Positions 19,839-33,509 of a DNA stretch of 64,000 bases are shown piece by piece. This DNA is from Asparagopsis taxiformis. Its lineage: Eukaryota; Rhodophyta; Florideophyceae; Bonnemaisoniales; Bonnemaisoniaceae. Where the stretch lies: assembly GCA_030407315.1 (NCBI GenBank), contig JALQPE010002026.1, positions 18,738 to 82,737 of the forward strand, written 5' to 3'. Positions within the stretch are counted from its first letter, which is position 1. Every line of letters begins with the position of its first letter. Both the position numbers and the translations under genes were made by a program. Under the pieces are notes generated by a model. The model did no database searches, was not told the origin of the DNA, and worked only from the letters and a program-made list of their open reading frames with translations.

Positions 19839-22348
19839 AAGGCCACGACGGCCCCCGAAAACGCACACGAGCGTCGGGTTAAGCGCACGCGTGCGCGACG
19901 TTGCACGATGCAACAAACGAAGGCGACGAGCCGCACGAACGAGAAGCGAAGGCACAACGAGTGGCCGGGACGTCCACCCTTGCGTTGGGGGGGGCGCGAT
20001 GCGTGCTAGAGCCGTCGCTCTTTTCGTTTTCGACACCATACGTTGGTGGAGGCACGAGCGCCAACGAAAGATTGGACGACGAGTCCACGCGCGGACGATT
20101 CACACGATGTGAAGAGCCACGACTGGCTCGACAGTGCTGACCGTCCCACGGGCAAAGGTGACGACACCACGGGCCACGGACGGACAACACGTCAGATTTT
20201 TCGCGCGAAAAATTATACTTGGGCCAGCGGGCCATGGACGCACGGTACGAAAAATCGGGCCGATTACAGTGCGCTAATCCGGCCAAATCTCGGGACACGC
20301 GTGCCCCGAAAATTTCGTAATTTTGGCATGTCACGTGAGCCATCGTACGTCCCCGTGGACAGCCGCTGACAACGAGTCGCATCGACCAACGAGGTCAACG
20401 CCAAACAGCTCGCGAGCTAACGGCAACGTGACGCCGGTAGGCGGAGAAACGACGTAGGACGGACGCGTCCCCAGCGAAGATGGCAACGGCCTCATTACGA
20501 AACTCCCCGCACGAAGCGGAACGAAGCTATACGTTAGCCGACGAATTAGACCAACGGGTCTCAGCGCACGAAGCGCGCGAGTAAAGCGTGCGAAAGACGA
20601 GCCAACGAGGCCGCGACGACGGACGGCGAACCGTATCGCCATCGTGAGGCACGACGCCGAACGCGGTAGCCACGTACGGCAACCACGGAACGACACAACG
20701 GTGTCCTGCCACGCGGGCATAACGAACGACGCGCGAAAGCGAAAAGCCCGCCGGCCAGTCGAACGCACGTAACGAAACACGAATACGCAACGGCGTACAA
20801 GCTGGTAGCCAACGTAAACGGCACAGCTGAAGGCAACAAGCCGACGAAAAGTTGGCTCACGTAACAGCCTCAAACGCCCGCGGGCATGCGAAGCGACTGC
20901 GTCAATCGCGTCCCCGTCGGGTTCGCAAGTCGAATAAACGGAATTACGCAACGGCGTAGAGGGCGAGCATTACGTATGCCCAGGTGCACGTCGCACCACA
21001 TAACGAATGAGCTAACGAAACGCTCCTCGGACGCCGCGGCGAACGACGCCACCACACGAAGCGGACTAGCGCAACGATTGCGCCACCGGCTAACGTGAAG
21101 CCGCGGGAACGTGAAGCGCGACGGCGCTAACGGTGTTAACGGCTATACGAAAAGCCAAGCCCGCCGGCAAAAACGTTGTCTACGGAACCGCGACGCACCA
21201 CGACGCACTACCGCGTACACGCAACGGCGTGAAGCGTCAAGCCAACTCACGCGCGAGTCGGCCTGACGCTTAGCGAATTTTCCGTCCAGCTCACCGGAGC
21301 GAATTAAAATTGGCACCGACGTGCTACGTGCCAGAGAGCTCGAATGCTCAACGGAATTCGACACCCGACGGGGTTATCCGCACGAGGAACGACGGCGGAA
21401 ACGAATTCCGAGATAGTTACAAAATGATAACGCCACTGGCCAACGTGAAGCCGCGGCAACGCGAAGCGCGACGGCGCTAATGACGTCAACGGCTATACGA
21501 AAAGCCAAGCCCGCCGGCCACCACGTCGTCAACGAAACCGCAACGTACTGCGACGAATTACTGCGTACACGCCACGGCGTAGAACGTCAAACCGACTCAC
21601 ACGCCCGTCGGTCTGACGTTCGACGAAATTTTCGCCCAGCTCATCGGAGCAAATTAAAATGGGCACCGATGTGCTACGCGCTAAGGAGCTCGAATGCTCA
21701 ACGAAATCCGACACCCGACGGGGTTATCCGAACGAGAAACGACGGCGGAAACGATTTGCGAGTTAGTTACTAAATGATACGCACGCCAACGGGCTCTAAG
21801 ATCGAGGTTAACGTACCACTCGCAGTGAAAAGCCGCCGCTACGCGCCGCCGCTTTGCCGAATAATCGCGTGTGTTACGAACCTGCCAACGGGCACGCGCC
21901 GCCGCGAACTCGAAGCACGGGCTACGTAAGCCTTACGACACCCGACGGGGTAGACGCCACAACAAAAAAAAAATTGTGGGGAGGGGCTTAACGCTAACCC
22001 CTCCCCCGCTGCAGACGACCTGCCAACACGTATTACGAAGCTCAACGGAGCCATGCGATTACGCAAAGAAACAAACGAAGGTTTACGAAGCAGCTCGATG
22101 CTAAAAGCCTACGAGGCCTACGACTAACCACGGAACGATGCCAACGGGCGGGCCGCGATGATTACGAAAGAGCCGGAGCGCACGCGCGCGCTCCGGCGCC
22201 GTGGCGATTCGATCAGCCAACCGGGCCGCGTACGTTTAAACGAGATTTTTCGGGACAACTGCCACGTCCGCAGTTGTACCCGAAAAGGCGCCACGGCCCC
22301 GTGTCTCAGGCGCGTCCTGAAGGGCCTCGCGTGGCCGGGACGTCCACG
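19839..22348 (+). other. Gypsy-1 long 3' non-coding region with tandem duplication
   Basis: About 2.5 kb between the pol stop and the polypurine tract without a convincing gene. A near-348-bp unit is tandemly duplicated at about 21090-21436 and 21438-21782. Shared landmarks are gccgcgg.aacg.gaagcg, aaaagccaagcccgccgg and gacacccgacggggttatcc. Gypsy-3 has a similarly long, repeat-containing 3' region, so this may be a lineage trait. Confidence 0.8.
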
Positions 22349-22364
22349 TGTGGGGGTGGGGCTG
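22349..22364 (+). other. Gypsy-1 polypurine-tract region
   Basis: The G-rich stretch gtgtgggggtggggctg lies just before the 3' LTR start, where plus-strand DNA synthesis should prime. It is not a perfect purine run. Confidence 0.55.
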
Positions 22365-22452
22365 TGTAGTATACGTGGCAATTCCGAAATTGCAAATATT
22401 TACGTTTTTCCGCGGAATTCGAATCTCGGCGGACACGACCGGCGACAGCAAT
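22365..22452 (+). repeat. Gypsy-1 3' LTR, first 88 bp
   Basis: Matches 12148-12235 of the 5' LTR. It is interrupted after gcaat and resumes at 34938 (gcacgaacattg). Confidence 0.96.
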
Positions 22453-22589
22453 CGTCTGTGTTTTCGGAAGTGGACGCGGACGTCCAGTCTCTCTAGTACG
22501 GGTCCTAGTCGGCCCCGAGATTTACTAGAACAAATGAACGTCCGCGTCCGAAAAAAAATAAAAATTTTTTGGATGCGGACGTCCACTTT

Positions 22590-22895
22590 CTCTAGTACGT
22601 TCGGCGGAATACTAGGACCCGACATCCACTTTCTCTAGTACGTTCGGCGGAATACTAGGACCCGACATCCAATTTCTCTAGTACATTCAGCGGAATACTA
22701 GGACCCGACATCCAATTTCTCTAGTACATTCAGCGGGATCCTAGGACCCGACATCCACTTTCTCTAGTACGTTCGGCGGAATACTAGGACCCGACATCCA
22801 CTTTCTCTAGTACGTTTGGCGGAGTACTAGGACCCGACATCCAGTTTTTCTAGTACGTTTGGCCGGATACTAGGACCCGACATCCAGTATACAAT
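22590..22895. repeat. Left subterminal tandem repeats, about 43 bp, 7 units
   Basis: Units read gacatccactttctctagtac followed by gttcggcggaatactaggaccc, with small variation. Isolated, diverged forms begin near 22480. Related ggacgtcc and tactag blocks are found inverted at 34730-34930 in the other end, so these may be transposase-binding sites. Confidence 0.9.
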
Positions 22896-23009
22896 ATATC
22901 AGCAAAAACCCGGAGGGAAGAAATTACAGCGGATGGTAAATTAAGGGCCCATATCGGACCGTATTTTATTCTCTCATTTACGAAACTGCTCGTATACAAT
23001 ACGTCTCTC

Positions 23010-23150
23010 TAGAATAGGAAATACATATCTGGTCAGAATAGGAAATAAATACCCGGTTAGAATAGGAAATACGTATCAAGCCAGGATACGGAATATGTAT
23101 CCAGCTAGAATATGGAATACGTATCCAGCCAGAATACAAAATACCTGTCA
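23010..23150. repeat. About 27-bp tandem repeats, 6 diverged units
   Basis: Each unit contains agaataggaaatacg or agaatatggaatacg followed by tatccagcc. A tyrosine-rich reading frame across it is repeat-driven and not a gene. Confidence 0.8.
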
Positions 23151-23164
23151 GCATACCGTCGATC

Positions 23165-24960
23165 ACCCATCTCCCTCACTATCGCGTTCTCCCTACCATC
23201 CGAACGCCATGCACCACCATCCGCACATACTTCAAGAACCCTCACGACCTAGATTACAAAAAATCTGCTCCTTCCCAATACCATCCCCGCTTTCCTCGAC
23301 ACCACCCCAGCCCATTAAATCATCAAGACATGAAACACGAACATGGTCAGCAAAATCTTACACGACTTGAAACCCACTCTTACTTCTATCGTATGCCTGA
23401 AAATATACACATACCAGAAACACCTCACAGCTTCATTCCCCATCTTCCTAGATCCCTTCTTCACTCTCCCTGAGTCCTGCCATTCCTGCTTCACCACTCC
23501 TGCATCACATACACAACATCAACCCCAACAGTCAGATTCAAAAGCAACGCTTACCACGCCAGATATCTTAGAAAATCCCTTACTTACCTCTCATCGATCC
23601 TACACACAATACAAACCATGATCCAAAAACCTTGCAATGAATAATCAAAGTCAGCAGTCCATATCTTCGCAAAACAAGTCTTGGCGCTCAATGAAACTTA
23701 CCTTCTGTCATCACCATTCCAGCATCACCTGCATAAAATCGAAATCAACCACAACAGTCGGACTCAAAACCCACATGTCCCTCTCAGCATACTCTCAAAA
23801 CTTCCGCACTTTCCTTCGCTCGACACAATACGCACCATGACTGGATAAGCTTCCAATGAATAAATATCGCATTAACTGCAATAGTCAGATTCGAAACAAA
23901 CACTTCTCTCGATGCATACCCTCAGAACTCACTTACTCTCGTTTCATTCTACACACAATACATACCAAAAGTCGAAAATCTCACAACCAACAAATGAAGT
24001 CAACATTCCGCATCTTCGCACCACCGGACTGCGCGCTAAATGCAACTTACCTTCCGTCATCACCATTCCTGCATCACCTACAAAAAATCGAAATCAACAA
24101 CAACAGTCGGACTGAAAACCCATGCTTCCCTCGCTGCATACCCTCAGAACTCACTTACCCTCGTTGTATCCTGCACACAATAGAAACCATAAGTCAAAAA
24201 TTGTACAAAAAAATGTAGTCAGCATTCCATATCTTCGCGCAACTTAACTAGGCGCTCAATGTAACTTACCTTCCGTCATCACCATTCCAGAATCACCTAC
24301 ACAAAATCAACATCAACCACAGCAGTCAGACTCAAAACCCACATTCCACTCACTGCACCCCTCAAATGCTCACCTACCTCCTTTCCACCCTTCAGCAAAT
24401 ATGCACCATGACTCACTAAGCTCCCAATAAATAAATATTGCATAAAAGACGACAGTCACATTTAAAACAAACACTTCCCTCGCTTCATACCCTCAGGACG
24501 CACTTAACCTCTTCATCTCGTTGCATCATACAAACAATACAACCAATAATTCACAAATCGTGCAACGAAAAAATGTAGTCAGCATTCCATTTCATCGCGA
24601 AACCCGTCTTTCAGCTCAATGAAACTTACCTTACTTCATCACTATTCCTGCACCACCTATACAACATCAAAATGAACCAGAACAGTCAGACTAAAAACCC
24701 ATGCATCCCTTATTGCACACCCGCGAGACTCACTTACTTACCTGCCTCCCATGGTTCACAACATGCAAACCATGACTCACGAAGCTTCTAATGAATCAAT
24801 ATCGCATCAACGACAACAGTACGACTCAAAACACACGCTTCCCTCGCTGCATACTCTCCAAACTGGCATACTCACCGTCGTTCTATCCTCTACACCAAAC
24901 AAAGGAAACACGACCAAAGAACCTCAGCCAGTGACGGCGGAGAAGTGGAATTCCACAGGT
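23165..24960. repeat. G-poor, A/C-rich region with degenerate long repeats
   Basis: The plus strand is strongly depleted of G. Landmarks such as aacttaccttccgtcatcacc (about 23697, 24047, 24263, 24625) and caccatgactc recur at 210-365 bp spacing, so this is old, irregular tandem duplication. No convincing gene. The opposite end of the transposon (33600-34350) is G-rich, roughly a mirror. Confidence 0.6.
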
Positions 24961-25439
24961 TAACCTGCGGCGTCGACTGGACAGCTTTCAACGTCAGCTT
25001 AAGTCCTGCTGTGCATACTCCATATCATCGCCGGTATTGAGATTAATAATGGCCCAAGCCATGGTCTCTGAACTCCCGAATGATGAGATCCGGATCGAGA
25101 ACATCGGAATGGTATAATCATATATATCACAATCCATTTGCTTCCCTTAAATGATCCCTGTAATATCCACTGTAAAGCACAAACTTATTCCATGAAGTTC
25201 GCAATTAATATAATTTTATTATTTCAAATGAATTAATTGAAAATCCATCTCCCACGGCGGTCATTCATCCTTCCAAGCGCACGTTGCCAGCAAAATGTGT
25301 GACCTAGCGGTGATGATTGATCGCTCAGGCACATTCCACCATTGGGCTGCCAGAAGTGAGCACAAAACTGATACCCACAAAACCACGAGAACATTACAAA
25401 CGAGGTCTCGAACGCACATTTGGAGTACAATATAAATAC

Positions 25440-27625
25440 TATACAACAAACTCTACTCGCTATCTCAGACGACGCGGCTCACAAGTGGCGTAGTCCCAAT
25501 TTTCCGTAACGCCTTTCCTGATGCTTAAAAGTAAAAAACACGTCAAAACGTATATCAGAAATGAGTGCGAGAGTTTTCTGCACAGGAGATGCTGAGCCAC
25601 CAAATTGATTTTTCGGAAATTTTAGAATTTCTGGGCTGGCCAGCAATGCAATCGAGCTGGACATCCACCGGACGTCCATTTCAGGTTGATCGTGAGAGAG
25701 TAGGGCGGGACCATGATGAAACAAGGACCAAGACCTGTCCCTGACGTGTTGAGCCTGAAATCGACCCTTCGTAAGACGCGATTTTGGCTTACAGTTAGTG
25801 CTTACAGAAGCCAGTGATGACCCCGGTCGGGGCAGCAGCCGGTTCCTGGGGCCGTTGTGGCCAAATTAGACACCTTGATTTGAATTGAAATTTGGGCTAT
25901 TCTCAAAAACATGCACATGTGAACATGTTTTTGAGATGGGGGTCTGCCGTACGGCACAATCGACCCGCCCAAATCGATGATTTTTCACAATTTTTTTCTG
26001 CCCGAAATTTTAGAATTTCTGGGCTGGCCAGCAGTGCAATCGAGCTGGACATCCACAGGACGTCCATTTCAGGTTGGTCGTGTGCTGCCCACATCCATGC
26101 ATTGCAGCAACTAAGCAGGCGGGCTCACTACTCATACAAAGTGCACGGAATATGAGTAACGTGATGTGTGAGTGTTGTTTGTCGTGAGGATGTAAGGTGG
26201 GACCATGATGAAACAGGGAAAAAGATGTCTCCCTAGCATAACTTGGGCTTGAAGCCTGGAATCGACCCTTCGTGAGATGTGGCTTTGCTTACAGTTGGTG
26301 CTTACAGAAGCCAGTGACGGCCCCGGCCGGGGCAGCAGCCGGTTCCTGGGGCCGTTGTGGCCAAATTAGACACCTTGATTTGAATTGAAATTTGGGCTAT
26401 TCTCAAAAACATGCACATGTGAACATGTTTTTGAGATGGGGGTGTGCCGTACGGCACTTTCGACCGCCCAAATCGATATAATTTTGCAATTTTTTTCTGA
26501 CTGAAATTTTAGAATTTCTGGGCTCGCCAGCAATGCAATTGAGCTGGACATTCACCGGACGTCCATTTCAGGTTGGTCGAGTATTGCACATGGATACAGT
26601 TTTGCAGCTATTTCTCAGCCCAACATTTTAGAATTTCAGGGCTGACCAGCAATGTAACCGAGCCGGACTTCCACTGGACGTCCATTTCAAGTTAGGCTAG
26701 TGCTGCACATTTGCTCGCATCGCAGCAACTAAGCAAGTGTTGACAGCACCGAGATGCCATGCAGACAAGGGGGAATCGGCTGCAAACGGCTTCCCTGGTC
26801 GGCGGCTGGATGTCTGGATGTGAATGGCTGCAAGCATGGAAATCTTGCTACCGCACAGCGCATACACACTGCAGCAGCACATCACTGACGCATGCGAAAG
26901 TTGGGTGCTGCAGTGCGTGGTTGTTTGTGTGTTTGTGTGTTTGTGTGTGTATGACGAACCTTGTGGTATCCCTAGGCGTGCACTGGTTCAAAAAGTTTGG
27001 ACTGCCCCATCGGTCGTACTTTGGCGCATTTACATGCATCGGAGAACGACCAAGGAGGTAGAGCAGCAATCGCTGTTGGCTGAGCGTCCAAACTGGAGGG
27101 CTTGGGGCAATGGTTCTATAGCAGTCATTTATAGGACGCCCACCGTTGATGACTGAGATCCACGGTGGGTTTAGTATTCATGGTGTTGTCCTGCATTGGC
27201 GGACGTCGAAGACGAGTACTTCCAGTGAGCGTCCAAGGTGAACAGCTCAGCAGAGGATTATGATGTGGATGTGAAGGCATGGATGAGGCCAGCAGGAACG
27301 TTTCTGCAAGATGGGCGTGAGTGGGTAAGTGAGCGGGGAGGGGCCGCTCGGGGCGCTTGGTAGCTTCTGGGGCCGTTGTGGCCAAATTAGAATCAAGCCT
27401 ATGTCCGGCGGACGTCCTGAATTGCTTTATTTTTTGGGCTATTCTCAAAAACATGCACATGTGAACATGTTTTTGAGATGGGGGTGTGCCGTACGGCACT
27501 TTCGACCGCCCAAATCGATGTATTTTTGCATTTTTTTTCTGACTGAAATTTTAGAATTTCTGGGCTCGCCAGCAATGCAATTGCGCTGGTCATTCACCGG
27601 ACGTCCATTTCCATTTCAGATCTAC
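25440..27625. repeat. Left arm of giant internal inverted repeat
   Basis: Inverted relative to 30225-33500. It holds five repeat blocks with gaaattttagaatttctgggct (about 25615, 26007, 26507, 26620, 27545). Most are followed by ggacgtccatttcagg, and three have a 40-bp palindrome (ctcaaaaacatg..catgtttttgag). The two arms agree closely, for example 26697-27500 with 30336-31235. Confidence 0.93.
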
Positions 27626-27639
27626 TGGTTGCACTAGGC

Positions 27640-30200
27640 CTGAAAGTGTTTCTGGATAGGGCCGAATAACGACCTGGGCAGCACGCACTGCGTAAGATGA
27701 TCTGTGTGATGCAGACTGCAAGGATTTCTATGGTGATTCTGGCTGGGGAATGTGGTAAGCTTGATTGTTGCGTGGCTTTGTATCTCCTTGCCTGCCATTT
27801 TGCTTGGATATTTACACGAGCGATCAAACCGAAGACGCCGACTCGGCACAACTACCAACTCTCCTAGCTTCGAGTCAGCGCCATCTAATTGCAACTTGTG
27901 ACACTCAAGACGAATACGTTGTGCTGATCTCTGCAATGAAAATTGAGTTAGTGCTGCAGTTCTTTTGGTCGATGCCAATATGCAGGGATACTGTTTACAC
28001 CTTTTGGGAGTCAAGAAGTTCTCAGATTGCAAATCAAATCAGATCATGGTAGAATATCTGACTTTTCTCTCTTCCCTTCACCACATCTGCATCCGGAGCT
28101 GAGCCAAGCTGAGCTGGAGGGAACCCGGCCGCTGACCCCTGTCATTCTCATAAAAATCTTTAATGCAATACTATTCGTGTATGGTAATGTAAGTGCTAAT
28201 GAAAATGTATACAAGTCTAGAATAAACGTTGCAGTGGTTCTTTGTAGCTATCGATACTTGCTAAAAATCTGTAGCTTTTGCTTCTCGCATGGACGAGTTG
28301 CAGTCTTTGTGTTTGTTTCATTTCTGCCACAAACGAGAGGCAATCAGGGTCTGTGTGCACATAGAGAATGATTTAATATATGCGCTCATTGCCGTCGTAG
28401 ATACTTTTAACAATGGCCAGTACGTTTCTCTCGGCCGCCGCCGGGTACGGTCGGACTGAAAGATCGGGGAGATGTGTGGAGAGTAGTGTTTGGATAGAGA
28501 CGAACGTTGTGATGGATGGAATGGTGATGATTTCATGCTGAAGCGATGGGAGATGGATGGATATGGTTGAATGAAATCTAGTATTCCGAAGGAGGCCTTT
28601 TCTCGAGGAAGAGGCATTATATTCTCACAAAGCATGTAGATACTGGTTTCCAGTTTGGTATGCTATTGTAGCTCAATTCACATCTTATCTACACGTACGT
28701 ATGGAGAGAGATCCAAGTGTGCGTGGCACAAGTCCAACGGTGAAACAACGCAGTATGAAACTACCACAGATAAGGCGGCGTACAAAATCCTCGACTCAAG
28801 GCAGCTCTCAGGCTTTCGTGAGCACCGACTTCGTTCCACCAAGATGTTGCGGAAATATGTGCTGGTCTAACTTGATACGACCATTGGACAGTTTTGCTCT
28901 CTAAGCAATGAGCGAAAAATCAATGATTGCGCGTGTCGTCGGTACGGTCTTGTAATGTTGGCTCAACCAATAACATCTAACGTTGAGTTATCCACCCTCC
29001 GCCGTGTCGTGTCGTAAATTTGCACAGAAAATTTGTTTCAAATCTTTGCTCCAATTATCAGCTCAAATACGGCATTGATCTCCAGCTTCATCTGGACAGA
29101 AACACCGATCGCTCGATGTCTGTCTCAGATAAACCGCAGTCAAACGCCATGCGGAAAGTTTCATCGCTTCCCGTTGCGACTGAATCTGCAAACGCCACAC
29201 AAAAATTTGCCCTTTCCGCGTCCGGAACGAACGCCGACTACATGTCGTCAGGTTCCTGATCGACTGGATCGATGGAGCTTGCTCTGCAGGAGAGCAGGAC
29301 AGGCGGTTTGTTATGCCTGGACAATTTCCATACCGATCTCCCTTCTTGAGTGCAAAATTACGAGTCTAGAAATTGACCTGCATCGGCTGCTGTATCACAT
29401 CTGTGCTAAGGATTGATGATACCCGTACCGCTGAGAAATTGCAGCTCTGGTAACGTGGGGATGATGTGCTGAACACGCAGAACGCTGATCCATAACGGGA
29501 CTGCTTCATAGGCATAGTACGGAATGTATTGAGACAGCCCAAGCGAATTCAGGAGGGAGCACCAGGGCAGTGCGCGGTGACTCAGCAGATACCAGTGGTG
29601 AGTGGTCTAAATGGGGCTACACACGAGTTTGTCAATGAACAGTCTAGTTTAGTTTGGAAATGTGTCGGATGGATGGTATGTTGTAAATGTCGACAGATTT
29701 GAGGAAGCGATAGAAGCAATCAGCACCGTGTAGTTGCATCAAGGCTTTAGTGGCCATTGCTAGAGAACTTTCTCCAATGCCCTTATTGCAGGATGGGCAG
29801 AAAACCCGGCCGGTTTCGAGATTGAAGAATTCATTGCGCAGATTGAATGAATGCAATTGACGGAGAATGCAGAAGTATACAATGGTATCGTTTTGCAGGG
29901 TGACGTAGGGGAAACATGTTGGGCTTGTTGGAAATGCTGAGAGCGATGATGAGATCCAGTCGTTTCCGTCGTAGATGGCAGTGCTTATTTTCTGCACGGC
30001 TAGCTTGTCTGCTGGGCGACTGGGCGGTATTGGCGTACGATGAAGCGGGACTGGTGGTGTTTAAATGACATTTTTTGTTTGAAGATGGATGTATGTGTGC
30101 GACTAGAATGTAGTAAGAGCATGAAAATGTTTATGTTTGATGGGCGTCGCATGTTGGGGGACTTTATGTCGTGTGGGGCAATAATGTATCAGGTATTTGA
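27640..30200. other. Unique centre between inverted arms, no clear gene
   Basis: About 2.5 kb without repeats. The best reading frame is 29644-29997 (-), 117 aa, with FCPSCNKGIGESSLAMATK and other Cys/His residues. I do not recognise it and it may be a decayed exon. The remaining frames are short. This may be captured host DNA. Confidence 0.4.
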
Positions 30201-30224
30201 AGCAGACAGCAATCGCTTGAGCGC

Positions 30225-33200
30225 ATATAGACGTCCGGTGAATGACCAGCGCAATTGCATTGCTGGCGAGCCCAGAAATTCTAAAATTTCAGTCAGAAAA
30301 AAAATGCAAAAATACATCGATTTGGGCGGTCGAAAGTGCCGTACGGCACACCCCCATCTCAAAAACATGTTCACATGTGCATGTTTTTGAGAATAGCCCA
30401 AAAAATAAAGCAATTCAGGACGTCTGCCGGACATAGGCTTGATTCTAATTTGGCCACAACGGCCCCAGAAGCTACCAAGCGCCCCGAGCGGCCCCTCCCC
30501 GCTCACTTACCCACTCACGCCCATCTTGCAGAAACGTTCCTGCTGGCCTCATCCATGCCTTCACATCCACATCATAATCCTCTGCTGAGCTGTTCACCTT
30601 GGACGCTCACTGGAAGTACTCGTCTTCGACGTCCGCCAATGCAGGACAACACCATGAATACTAAACCCACCGTGGATCTCAGTCATCAACGGTGGGCGTC
30701 CTATAAATGACTGCTATAGAACCATTGCCCCAAGCCCTCCAGTTTGGACGCTCAGCCAACAGTGATTGCTGCTCTACCTCCTTGGTCGTTCTCCGATGCA
30801 TGTAAATGCGCCAAAGTACGACCGATGGGGCAGTCCAAACTTTTTGTACCAGTGCACGCCTAGGGATACCACAAGGTTCGTCATACACACACAAAGACAC
30901 AAACACACAAACACACAAACACACAAACACACAAACACACAAACACACAAACACACAAACACACAAACACACAAACACACAAACACACAAACACATAAAC
31001 ACACAAACAACCACGCACTGCAGCACCCAACTTTCGCATGCGTCAGTGATGTGCTGCTGCAGTGTGTATGCGCTGTGCGGTAGCAAGATTTCCATGCTTG
31101 CAGCCATTCACATCCAGACATCCAGCCGCCGACCAGGGAAGCCGTTTGCAGCCGATTCTCCCTTGTCTGCATGGCATCTCGGTGCTGTCAACACTTGCTT
31201 AGTTGCTGCGATGCGAGCAAATGTGCAGCACTAGCCTAACTTGAAATGGACGTCCAGTAGAAGTCCGGCTCGGTTACATTGCTGGTCAGCCCTGAAATTC
31301 TAAAATGTTGGGCTGAGAAATAGCTGCAAAACTGTATCCATGTGCAATACTCGACCAACCTGAAATGGACGTCCGGTGAATGTCCAGCTCAATTGCATTG
31401 CTGGCGAGCCCAGAAATTCTAAAATTTCAGTCAGAAAAAAATTGCAAAATTATATCGATTTGGGCGGTCGAAAGTGCCGTACGGCACACCCCCATCTCAA
31501 AAACATGTTCACATGTGCATGTTTTTGAGAATAGCCCAAATTTCAATTCAAATCAAGGTGTCTAATTTGGCCACAACGGCCCCAGGAACCGGCTGCTGCC
31601 CCGGCCGGGGCCGTCACTGGCTTCTGTAAGCACCAACTATAAGCAAAGCCACATCTCACGAAGGGTCGATTCCAGGCTCAGGCTCAATACGCCAGGGCGA
31701 AGTTTTGGTCCTTGTTTCGACATGCTCCCACCCCACTTTCTCACGACAAACAACACTCACACATCACGTTACTCATATTCCGTGCACTTTGTATGAGCAG
31801 TGGGCCCGCCTGCGTGGTTGCTGTAATGCGTAGATGTGAGCAGCATACGAACAACCCAGAATGGACGTCTGGTGGATGTCCGGCTCAATTGCATTGCTGG
31901 CGAGCCCAGAAATTCTAAAATTTCGGGCAGAAAAAAATTGTGAAAAATCATCGATTTGGGCGGGTCGATTGTGCCGTACGGCAGACCCCCATCTCAAAAA
32001 CATGTTCACATGTGCATGTTTTTGAGAATAGCCCAAATTTCAATTCAAATCAAGGTGTCTAATTTGGCCACAACGGCCCCAGGAACCGGCTGCCGCCCCG
32101 ACCGGGGCCGTCACTGGCTTCGGTAAGCACTAACTGTAAGCCAAAATCGCGTCTTACGAAGGGTCGATTCCAGGCTTCAAGCCCAAGTTATGCTAGGGAG
32201 ACATCTTTTTCCCTGTTTCATCATGGTCCCACCTTACATCCTCACGACAAACAACACTCACACATCACGTTACTCATATTCCGTGCACTTTGTATGAGTA
32301 GTGAGCCCGCCTGCTTAGTTGCTGCAATGCATGGATGTGGGCAGCACACGACCAACCTGAAATGGACGTCCGGTGGATGTCCGGCTCAATTGCATTGCTG
32401 GCGAGCCCAGAAATTCTAAAATTTCGGGCAGAAAAAAATTGTGAAAAATCATCGATTTGGGCGGGTCGATTGTGCCGTACGGCAGACCCCCATCTCAAAA
32501 ACATGTTCACATGTGCATGTTTTTGAGAATAGCCCAAATTTCAATTCAAATCAAGGTGTCTAATTTGGCCACAACGGCCCCAGGAACCGGCTGCCGCCCC
32601 GACCGGGGCCGTCACTGGCTTCGGTAAGCACTAACTGTAAGCCAAAATCGCGTCTTACGAAGGGTCGATTCCAGGCTTCAAGCCCAAGTTATGCTAGGGA
32701 GACATCTTTTTCCCTGTTTCATCATGGTCCCACCTTACATCCTCACGACAAACAACACTCACACATCACGTTACTCATATTCCGTGCACTTTGTATGAGT
32801 AGTGAGCCCGCCTGCTTAGTTGCTGCAATGCATGGATGTGGGCAGCACACGACCAACCTGAAATGGACGTCCGGTGGATGTCCGGCTCAATGCATTGCTG
32901 GCGAGCCCAGAAATTCTAAAATTTCGGGCAGAAAAAAATTGTGAAAAATCATCGATTTGGGCGGGTCGATTGTGCCGTACGGCAGACCCCCATCTCAAAA
33001 ACATGTTCACATGTGCATGTTTTTGAGAATAGCCCAAATTTCAATTCAAATCAAGGTGTCTAATTTGGCCACAACGGCCCCAGGAACCGGCTGCCGCCCC
33101 GACCGGGGTCATCACTGGCTTCTGTAAGCACCAACTGTAAGCCAAAATCGCGTCTTACGAAGGGTCGATTTCAGGCTCAACACGTCAGGGACAGGTCTTG

Positions 33201-33500
33201 GTCCTTGTTTCATCATGGTCCCGCCCTACTCTCTCACGATCAACCTGAAATGGACGTCCGGTGGATGTCCAGCTCGATTGCATTGCTGGCCAGCCCAGAA
33301 ATTCTAAAATTTCCGAAAAATCAATTTGGTGGCCCAGCATCTCCTGTGCCGAAAATTCCCGCGCTCACTTGTGATATACGTCTAGACGTGTTTCGCACTT
33401 GTACGCATCAGGGAAGGCGTCACGGAAGGTTGAGACTACGCTACTTGTGTACCGCGTCGTCTGAAATAGCGAGTAGTGTTTGTTGTATAGTTGTGGAGTA
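30225..33500. repeat. Right arm of giant internal inverted repeat, expanded
   Basis: Inverse of 25440-27625 with extra tandem copies. The block containing agcccagaaattctaaaattt occurs at about 30270, 31290, 31405, 31905, 32400, 32905 and 33295. Two consecutive units of about 507 bp (about 32140-32645 and 32648-33150) are almost identical, so expansion is recent. Confidence 0.93.
30893..31005. repeat. (ACACACAA)n microsatellite
   Basis: About 13 near-perfect 8-bp units. The matching site in the left arm (about 26926-26955) has only about 3-4 units, so length changed after the arms were duplicated. Thr/His/Lys-rich frames here are artefacts. Confidence 0.97.
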
Positions 33501-33509
33501 TGCGTCTGG

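Noticed and set aside
30806..31234. His/Thr/Lys repeat protein
   Set aside because: Pure translation of the ACACACAA microsatellite and of the inverted arm, also open in other frames.
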